The notes beneath the pieces were generated by a model. The model was not told the origin of the DNA, did not search any database, and saw only the letters and a list, made by a program, of their open reading frames with translations. DNA of 37,211 bases from assembly GCA_002770955.1 (NCBI GenBank), contig PCUH01000074.1:4233-41443 (forward strand), given 5' to 3'. This document shows positions 37,174-37,211 of the stretch, piece after piece; positions within the stretch are counted from its first letter, which is position 1; each line of letters begins with the position of its first letter. The translations under genes and the position numbers were made by a program. The DNA is from Flavobacteriales bacterium CG18_big_fil_WC_8_21_14_2_50_32_9 (GTDB taxonomy: Bacteria; Bacteroidota; Bacteroidia; Flavobacteriales_E; Vicingaceae).

Positions 37174-37211
37174 CAACCTAATGAACAACTAAATTCTTCT
37201 TAAACAAGTTT

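Noticed and set aside
1-37211. Prophage, transposon, integrase, rRNA, tRNA or CRISPR array
   Set aside because: No matching protein motifs or array-like spaced repeats were seen on either strand; tRNA search by eye is not exhaustive.

Overview
AT-rich window from what looks like a Bacteroidetes/Flavobacteriia chromosome (protein style and lipoprotein/OMP content; taxonomy is inference). I support about 28 protein-coding genes and see no rRNA, tRNA, CRISPR array or transposase. Main blocks: (1) 0.1-4.5 kb: a divergent pair of transcription units, one with an OMP-like protein and a GH113-like lipoprotein, the other with an alpha/beta hydrolase and an FMN-glutamate-synthase-like protein. (2) 4.5-9.3 kb: an HD-domain protein fused to a Pycsar-effector-like (DUF5706) membrane domain, convergent with a class III cyclase-like DUF2652 protein, then ppk1 and an NTF2-like protein. 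(3) 9.3-23 kb: LpxR-like lipid A deacylase, YHS protein, PAP2 phosphatase and three tandem giant (~1200 aa) paralogues. Each giant reads as signal peptide, calcineurin-type phosphoesterase, an atypical-kinase-like middle domain (inference), an RTX-like GGxGxDxxxD segment and an Omp85/BamA-like barrel. Only one of the three keeps all phosphoesterase metal-ligand motifs. Two ~144 bp direct repeats bracket this operon. (4) 23-32 kb: an AUR1-like PAP2 protein divergent from a redox operon (FAD oxidoreductase, DUF547 lipoprotein, 4Fe-4S membrane protein, MORN protein) that continues into three glycosyltransferases. (5) 32-37 kb: cytochrome c, cytochrome P460, ankyrin, thioredoxin, two peroxiredoxin-like proteins, AhpD-like and DUF4833 proteins. 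Across the window I found six copies of one promoter-like motif, GTAAGGA-N14-CG(A/T)CTA, always with exactly 14 nt spacing and always upstream of a transcription unit. Two pairs are back-to-back bidirectional promoters. This suggests a shared, probably ECF-sigma-type, regulon.
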